Source: Fragilaria crotonensis (Eukaryota; Bacillariophyta; Fragilariophyceae; Fragilariales; Fragilariaceae). Taken from it: 47,041 nucleotides of DNA. The notes under the pieces are model-generated. The model searched no databases and had not been told where the DNA came from. It saw only the letters and a program-made list of their open reading frames with translations. Every line of letters starts with the position of its first letter. Position 1 is the first letter of the stretch. The position numbers and the translations under genes were made by a program. Of this stretch, positions 41,153-47,041 are shown piece after piece. The DNA is taken from positions 1 to 47,041 of the forward strand of contig JAKSYS010000506.1 in assembly GCA_022925895.1 (NCBI GenBank), given 5' to 3'.

Positions 41153-42250
41153 ATGATACCCGACGCATTTTGTTTGATGGCGGGAATTCATGACTTGATT
41201 ACTCACGCTAAGAATGGCCGCCTTGACAACGTTCGTGACCTCTTGAAAACCGAAGCAAACGTGAATGCCGAAGATCTTAATGGCGACACCGCCCTGATTT
41301 GGGCCACCTTTAATGGCCATAAAGATGTGGCTCTTGAAATATTGAAACGAGACGACGTGGATCTGAATATCAAGAGTGTTGGTCGGACAGCCCTGATATG
41401 GGCATGCGAGAAGGGTCTTTCAGCTGTAGCGCTTGAGATCTTGAAACGAGACGATGCGGATGTTAACGCCAAGGATAGTGGCGGTCGAACAGCCCTTATC
41501 TGGGCTTGCAAAGAGGGGCTTTCAGATGTAGCTCGTGAGATCTTGAAACGAGACAATGCGGATGTGAATGCCAAAACTGAAGGAGGGACAGCCATTATCT
41601 GGGCTTGCAAGAAGGGCTTTACAGATGTAGCTTTTGACATCTTGAAACGCGACAATGTAGACGTGAATGCCATGGATAATGGTGGTCGGACAGCTCTTGC
41701 TTGGGCTTGCGTGAAGAGACTTTCAAATGTAGCACTTGAAATCCTGAAACAAGACAATGTGGATGTGAATGCCAAGGACAATGGTCGCCGGACAGCCCTT
41801 GTCTGGGCTTGCAAGATGGGCCTTACAGATATAGCTCTTGCTATCTTGAAACGAGACGATGTCGATGTGAATGCCAAGAACAGAATTGATATGACAGCCC
41901 TTTACATTGCAAGTCAAAATGGCCATGTGGATGTTGTCCGCGCAATTCTCAAGCACAGCAAGGTAAATGCAAATCTCCAAGGTACTGATGGTGCAACAGC
42001 ACTTGATGCTGGTCGTAAGTTGAACAAAGGTGATGCTGTGCGGCTTTTGCCGGAATACGTTGAACGTGAGAAAGCGATGAAAGAGCAGAAGCTTTTGGAG
42101 GATGCTGAACGTAAACAAGCTACGCAAGAGAGGCGCCGTCGACAAGAAATGTTGAATAGAATGCCAACAGGAAGCGGAGGTCATCATCGAGTGACACAGC
42201 ACGATTCCTGTTGTCGAAACCGTAGCAGCAACCTGAAGCCGAATGAGTAA
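41153..42250 (+). CDS. Ankyrin-repeat protein
   Basis: About 365 residues from the ATG at 41153; another in-frame ATG at 41177 (MAGIHDLITHAKNG) fits the family N-terminus better. Eight to nine ankyrin repeats run through residue ~300 with the unit GLSDVALEILKRDNVDVNA. Repeats 2 to 7 are very alike also at DNA level (99 bp period), implying recent unit duplication or conversion. The tail is a charged helix (EREKAMKEQKLLEDAERKQA), probably a coiled coil. The last ~25 residues may be out of frame, since the neighbouring frame reads QQEAEVIIE then stop. It likely acts by protein binding; the partner is unknown. It lies 41 bp after the preceding ankyrin pseudogene, a tandem pair. Confidence 0.75.
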   Translation: MIPDAFCLMAGIHDLITHAKNGRLDNVRDLLKTEANVNAEDLNGDTALIWATFNGHKDVALEILKRDDVDLNIKSVGRTALIWACEKGLSAVALEILKRDDADVNAKDSGGRTALIWACKEGLSDVAREILKRDNADVNAKTEGGTAIIWACKKGFTDVAFDILKRDNVDVNAMDNGGRTALAWACVKRLSNVALEILKQDNVDVNAKDNGRRTALVWACKMGLTDIALAILKRDDVDVNAKNRIDMTALYIASQNGHVDVVRAILKHSKVNANLQGTDGATALDAGRKLNKGDAVRLLPEYVEREKAMKEQKLLEDAERKQATQERRRRQEMLNRMPTGSGGHHRVTQHDSCCRNRSSNLKPNE

Positions 42251-42505
42251 TCGCCAACGAGTAGGTCTTAAACATCACTGTGAATGACGGGGAACAATAT
42301 CTATTTGACCTGTCTTGACCTTGGCGATGGATGGGCTACTGTACCTCTGTATCTGCTCTATGTGACTCCCACAATTCTTCTAATTCAGCAGTTACGATTT
42401 AGCCACACTGGTAATCAAGTAATGGCAAACAGTTGTGCTGATCATTTCTGTACGGCAGAATGGTTCCAAACCGTGAGTAGGACTTATAGGAGTATGCCGC
42501 TATTA

Positions 42506-43227
42506 CTAAATTTGACATGAATATTCAACGCTGTCTCGCTCGCAACGGTCCACTGCGAGCACATTGGAAGCGACCAGTGTAATGATCCACATGATGATGT
42601 AGGCCAATGTCGCAATCAGCAAAGGAGAGCGAAGATGAAACCCATGACGTTGCCTTCCATTCCGCATGTGGACCATACATACATATTGAGAAGTCCAGGA
42701 ATCGCCCAAAGGCAGGAGACGATGCTGACGTAGTGGTTGTAGAATATTTCAGCATCAAACGTGCATTTGGTCGAGCATGCGCGTGTGAGTAACGTGACTT
42801 GAAGCCAAATCCAAAAAACGAAAAGCGGGAAGGTGATCAACACGTAGAGTGCAGGGTTGAGCCATGACACATTGTCACCAAGTCTTTTGATCGATGTGAT
42901 ACCCAAGATTTTCTTGCCGTCTTGCTCAGACTCATTGTTCATCATGGTAAACATGTAGAGGAAGAATACGATGGGATTACCGAGGTAGACGATACTACCT
43001 CCGATGATGGACCGAACCGGCTGTTGTTTTGCTATTTCGATGAGATCATCCATGGGGGCGAATATGGGAGGTGGTGTGGCCTGAGATCGTTGTCGCAAAG
43101 GAAAAGATTGTAGGAACACCTTGCTCGTTTGTGTTTTCAACGCTACGACACCAGGTGAGTCGTGGGCCGCTTTCTGTGTCGTGCAGGGAAGAACGGATCC
43201 GCTTTGAAAAAAAAAACGTGACGCCAT
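42506..43227 (-). pseudogene. Small multi-pass membrane protein gene with a late frameshift
   Basis: From ATG 43227 the frame gives 203 residues. Hydrophobic segments: IIGGSIVYLGNPIVFFLYMF, YVLITFPLFVFWIWLQV and VSIVSCLWAIPGLLNMYVW. The fourth, LLIATLAYIIMWIITLVASN, is only reached by a one-base frame change near 42640, after which the chain runs to a stop at 42506. A later start at MDDLIEIAKQQPV (about 43053) is plausible, because the first residues are coded across a poly-A run on the plus strand. No family recognised; predicted to sit in a membrane. One base error or one mutation separates it from a four-helix protein. Confidence 0.5.
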
Positions 43228-43524
43228 AGGTGAGGTCTGAGGTCCTACTACTATATATGTTGTGGAGGATCTTTTTTATACACATTGTACAAGATGCTGC
43301 TACTGTACTCATCGGAATCTTGAACATCATTTTGGAACAGGGATTTCTTTTCCACAACAGGCGTCACCTGCGTACCTTTGTTCGAAGGAGGATGGTTTTT
43401 GAAGTATGACAGTATGACACATATATAGGTCTACTCTAGAGTGCAGCCGACAGAAATGTTCTATGATCCGTTATGAGGCCGATTCAGTACATCGACGTTT
43501 CGGTGACACTGATCCACACTACAG

Positions 43525-43698
43525 CACACAACACACAACACACAACACACAACACACAACACACAACACACAACACACAACACACAACACACAACACACA
43601 ACACACAACACACAACACACAACACACAACACACAACACACAACACACAACACACAACACACAACACACAACACACAACACACAACACACAACACACA
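43525..43698. repeat. 7-bp minisatellite (ACACAAC)n
   Basis: About 25 near-perfect copies. Because 7 is not a multiple of 3 the tract is open in all frames and gives repetitive Thr/His/Gln/Asn or Cys/Val/Leu translations that are not genes. It does not match the TTAGGG-type telomere repeat. Confidence 0.95.
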
Positions 43699-45354
43699 GC
43701 ACAGGACGACTCCCATTGCTCAAAATGTTCCTTACCGATCTCGTCGTTTCAACAAGCGACCCTCGCTTGGGAACTTGCCACAGACTCACATTTGGTAATG
43801 ACATGACAGTTGGATGCCAAGATTGGTGATGAAAACGGATCCAGAAGCAGAACAGAATTGCACGTGGCGATCTCTACGAAAATGATTGTAAAATGACGAT
43901 GAGCCCAGCCCATCGGAAGCAAAGTTGATGGATTGTCAGTTTCTACTATGATCCTTTTCATCGAGAGGAACTTGCTGCATGGGTCTCCTCCAGCGCACTG
44001 TCACACCAGTCATTGGGAACGGCCTTCGGCAGCGTCAACAGAACGTAATGACGTCCCAAATTGTCATTCACAAATCTCTGATTCAGTTCAATTCATCCCA
44101 AATCCACTCATGGACTCATCTCGCAGAAGGCCCTCTTACACGGTCCATTTGACAAAATTCACGACATTTAACCACGATTGATGGATCTGATGGTCAGCAG
44201 CGAATCAGCCGCACAAACATGTGCATGAGTGCATGAGTCGTATTCTCTCATGTGTTGGAACAGCAAGCATCGAAGGATGATCACCAAATTCTTGTTGTCC
44301 TTGACCCTTTCTAGGTGGGACGTAGATGTTGCCAGGTGTGAAGGCACGGCTTGGAATTGTTTTCGGGATGGCTCTCGCGCGCTGCGATCACAACATCGTG
44401 GTTTCATTGCAGTCCGCTAGTGTGAATCCTCGCTCGTTGTGGCTCGTTGTGTTCACAATCATATGTATAAATATATGACTGTACCAACAGCAACATTTAC
44501 ATGTTAACGGAGACAGAAGCAGAAGGTGGAGTACCCTCTGTGTCACTCGCAGTCGAACATTTGACCGGGGATGCCATGGTCACTGGACAATACGGAATAG
44601 GTCGAGTGTCAATTACAAGGGTACATATATTTTAGAGGGTGGACAACGTGTACCAGAGTTCATGTTCGATGTCTCGGTAAAATCGTCCTTCCGTCATCGG
44701 TGCCATCACGCACACCGAAAATCGCTCACAACGAGAACATCAGTAACAACAACACCACAATTGAACCATGACAACAGCAACATCAACCCCTACACCAGTC
44801 CTTGACTCTCCTATGGTGTCCTTCATCAAATGGAAATGATATGGGCTGAAAACCCCATTAAGCTCCAGCTTGCTCGTCTGGGTGGTGGCGTCATCCTCAG
44901 CATTGTTGACAGAGTGTGTGTTGGCGTGCAACATACGTCTCGCACGCTTACACGCTGGTCGTACGAGAGATTTGACCGGATTGAACGGATCAACTTCAAT
45001 TTGGAGATGGATATTCAATTGTCACACTCCAAATGGCCGTGCTCGAACCTGATGACATTAACAAGTCGCCTTGCAAAAATGAAGATGTGAAGAAAGGTTA
45101 ACAAGCTCTCCCAGCAGGAGTATCAAGATTCTTGTCGGGGGATCATCGCCGCCAGCGAAGCCTCGGAAACGAATTTCAAACTGAACCAGGAGTACTACAC
45201 AGTACTACATGGCCATGAAGTACCTCGACAAGATGCAAAGATGCCTATGTGATTCGTTGCAGGGACCAAGGGCTTGTCGGGACGAGATTGTGGAGTTGCG
45301 CGAGGAACGGAGTCAAAGGCATTGACATAAGGATGAGCTTCAAGGAGAAAGGCG
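43699..45354. other. Stretch without a convincing gene
   Basis: Short frames only. 44501-44635 (MLTETEAEGGVPSVSLAVEH) and 44768-45235 contain protein-like pieces on the plus strand in changing frames, possibly a decayed gene, but no motif allows a call. 44339-44400 resembles 19186-19245. Confidence 0.35.
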
Positions 45355-46931
45355 TTATTTGTTGGGATCAACTACAATACCCTCGCTTTTGTGGAGATTC
45401 TGTAGACTTTCCTCATTCTTCATCTTGGCGGCTTTCTTCTTGGTGCTTTTTGATGATGCCTCCAATTCAACACGTAATGGTAACTTGGTCGTGTTCTTTG
45501 CCTGTCTTCCCGTATAAAGTTCTTTGAATCTCCGGGAAATCATGCCTGCCCATGCATGGATTGTTTTTTTTGTCAGGGCCGTGTACAGTGACTGCAGGGT
45601 GTTAGTGCTTGTGTTTTCTCTCCTCTCATTACTGTAACTTGTTTCGCAACACGACCAAAAGATGCGTTTCAATTTTTCAGAATGGAGCACATCAGAAACA
45701 AGGTCCTCAATAGCCCGGTTGCCTTTTTGAAGCACTGTTTCAATGGTCAACTTCTTCACCATGGTCATCAGGCTTCTTCCGAAACCTATAAAGTTTGTTG
45801 CCACCAGTGTGAGACCGCCTTTATTCATGACTTCATTGGCAATGGGGTAGCAATTCTTCATATAGAGTTCATCGTTGATCACCTCATGGTGAAATACCGA
45901 CATTTTCCAGTAAATCAAGGCCATCCTTGTTGTCGCATTGTTCGTTTTCCAGTTTTCGCTTTAGCGAGAAATGGACCAGCCAGAAACGCTGAACTTGACT
46001 CATAATCACGTCTTGGGAATTGTCCACGGTGTTGGTGGCATTTGATTGACGGGATGATGCAATAGCTTCTCTTTCAATTTTTTTTTCTGACAACCTTGCA
46101 GACATTGCGTCGTACACCCATTCCAACAAGATATCGGACAAGCATTGGATCAAAAGACATACCGGTGCATCCTTCAGTCTCAGACAGGTCGGCAGCTTAT
46201 CGATCACAATTTTCCATGCTACATGATTCCTCTCCTTCATCATTTTATACAGTCGGTGGTGGTAAGAAGAGAGAACATGCTTCCGATTGAAAGCAGATGC
46301 TTCGTATAAGTTCTGAAAAAGTATTAACAGGATGCATGAACAAGCTGAGTTGAAGTTCATTTCGTCGTCTCCTTCCAGGCTGTACAGCGATTTGTACCAA
46401 CTCTCGTTGACAGTAAAGATTGAAGCCTTTGCCGTGGCAACAAAGTCCTTTTCGTTCCCTAGCAGCAGACCTAGAAAGCCTTTCATGCCTAGCCTCTGTT
46501 TTGCGTTGCCCACTAAGATGTCGTGAAGACGCCGGTATCAGGCGAGAGACATGAAGAATCGATTCCTTCAAATATGTTCTCCACTTGATAAGAAGTTGTT
46601 GCCGCGTTGGCATTGATCTCATTCTAGCCTTCAGAAAGTCCGAGAAAATTTGGTTTCTCTCTGCATCTCTCCTGCTCAGCAAATCGAAAGTGTTTCATCC
46701 ACATCAGGAATGTCCTCGCTGGAATAAGCAGGCTTGTCAAATGTTTTCACCACAGCAATAGCTCAGTCGCCTTATTTTCGTCTCCATGAAAAGCGAGAGC
46801 AATAGGGTCTTGTAGTCCATGAACATGGACCAGGCTCTTCCACGCGTTTCCAACTCCTTTACTCTGCAGAATTCTTCGCAGGCATGACCACGCACCAGAT
46901 GATTCTGGAACCTCTGTCTCAATTTTCTCAC
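45355..46931 (-). pseudogene. Unrecognised gene with several frame changes, running to the right
   Basis: Continuous protein-like sequence on the minus strand in at least four pieces: 46931 to 46737 (MRKLRQRFQNHLVRGHACEE), 46682 to about 46520 (RRDAERNQIFSDFLKARMRS), 46513 to about 45920 (GMKGFLGLLLGNEKDFVATA) and 45924 to 45355 (MALIYWKMSVFHHEVINDEL). The pieces follow in order with frame slips between them. It ends in a Lys-rich tail (STKKKAAKMK). It looks helical and leucine-rich, with no catalytic motif that I recognise. The 5' end may lie beyond the window. It could belong to a transposon or be a host gene; no function assigned. Confidence 0.45.
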
Positions 46932-47041
46932 AATAGTGTCAGGCGTTGTTACTATTTCAGATTGAGGAGTGGGAGGTAAAAGAGTCTCGCGGTGCTAGTG
47001 GCGAGTCGGGCTAGTAGCGCACAGCACCAGTAAAGGTTGGT

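Noticed and set aside
41330-41890. Regular ~99 bp repeats as a possible CRISPR or satellite
   Set aside because: They are coding ankyrin units in an open frame, with no repeat-spacer structure.
43525-43698. Minisatellite as interstitial telomere
   Set aside because: The unit AACACAC does not match the TTAGGG-type telomere expected for diatoms.
43461-43829. Open frames in all frames across the ACACAAC minisatellite
   Set aside because: A 7-bp unit without stops opens all frames; the translations are pure repeat.
44830-45090. 86-codon plus-strand frame with protein-like composition
   Set aside because: No domain, and neighbouring pieces continue in other frames. At most part of a decayed gene, so not called as a CDS.

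Overview
This is nuclear eukaryotic DNA, most likely from a diatom (stramenopile). The grounds are a copia element with a diatom-style pol (aspartic-protease motif DSHAD, integrase without an HHCC finger, chromodomain-like insert), two stramenopile-style tyrosine-recombinase genes, short ~100 bp spliceosomal introns, and a dense field of ankyrin-repeat and kinase paralogues among transposons. The species assignment is inference. No rRNA, tRNA or CRISPR was recognised.

Layout. (1) 0-7.1 kb: an intact Crypton-like tyrosine recombinase (705-3176) behind a degenerate ~60 bp repeat array. Then come 1.8 kb without a gene, a (GAC)n-(AAC)n tract of about 370 bp, and a decayed second tyrosine recombinase of a different family. 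(2) 7.4-19.8 kb: a local family of ankyrin-TKL-kinase-RING genes. The best copy is at 11433-14197. A frameshifted copy is at 7669-9515, a copy with an internal deletion at 17656-18756, an ankyrin scrap near 10.3 kb, and a decayed ankyrin gene on the minus strand at 15673-17142. Two copies share a conserved ~240 bp leader; a third leader is cut off where the copia element inserted. (3) 19809-27760: a copia retrotransposon on the minus strand with 164 bp LTRs that look identical, hence a recent insertion. It has an uninterrupted pol, a separate gag, and an odd AT-rich 1.25 kb segment between them. (4) 27.97-39.76 kb: a back-to-back stack of class II elements. Two DDE transposons lie head to head and share a single TA dinucleotide at their junction. 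Next is a ~0.93 kb element with inverted ends, then a third DDE transposon with different terminal repeats. All three transposase genes carry frameshifts or stops. (5) 40.7-47 kb: two tandem ankyrin genes, a frameshifted small membrane-protein gene, a 7-bp minisatellite, and a decayed unrecognised gene running toward the right edge.

How it fits together. The window reads as an expanding and decaying ankyrin/ankyrin-kinase cluster into which at least six mobile elements have inserted. The gene family combines ankyrin repeats, a kinase with DCG in place of DFG, and a C-terminal C3HC4-like zinc cluster in one chain. The best candidates for something undescribed are that architecture, the TA-sharing pair of DDE elements, and the gag/pol arrangement of the copia element. 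Many lesions are single-base changes in short homopolymers. Because pol (1360 codons) and the first recombinase (823 codons) are open throughout, I read most lesions as real decay, but read errors cannot be excluded without the raw data.
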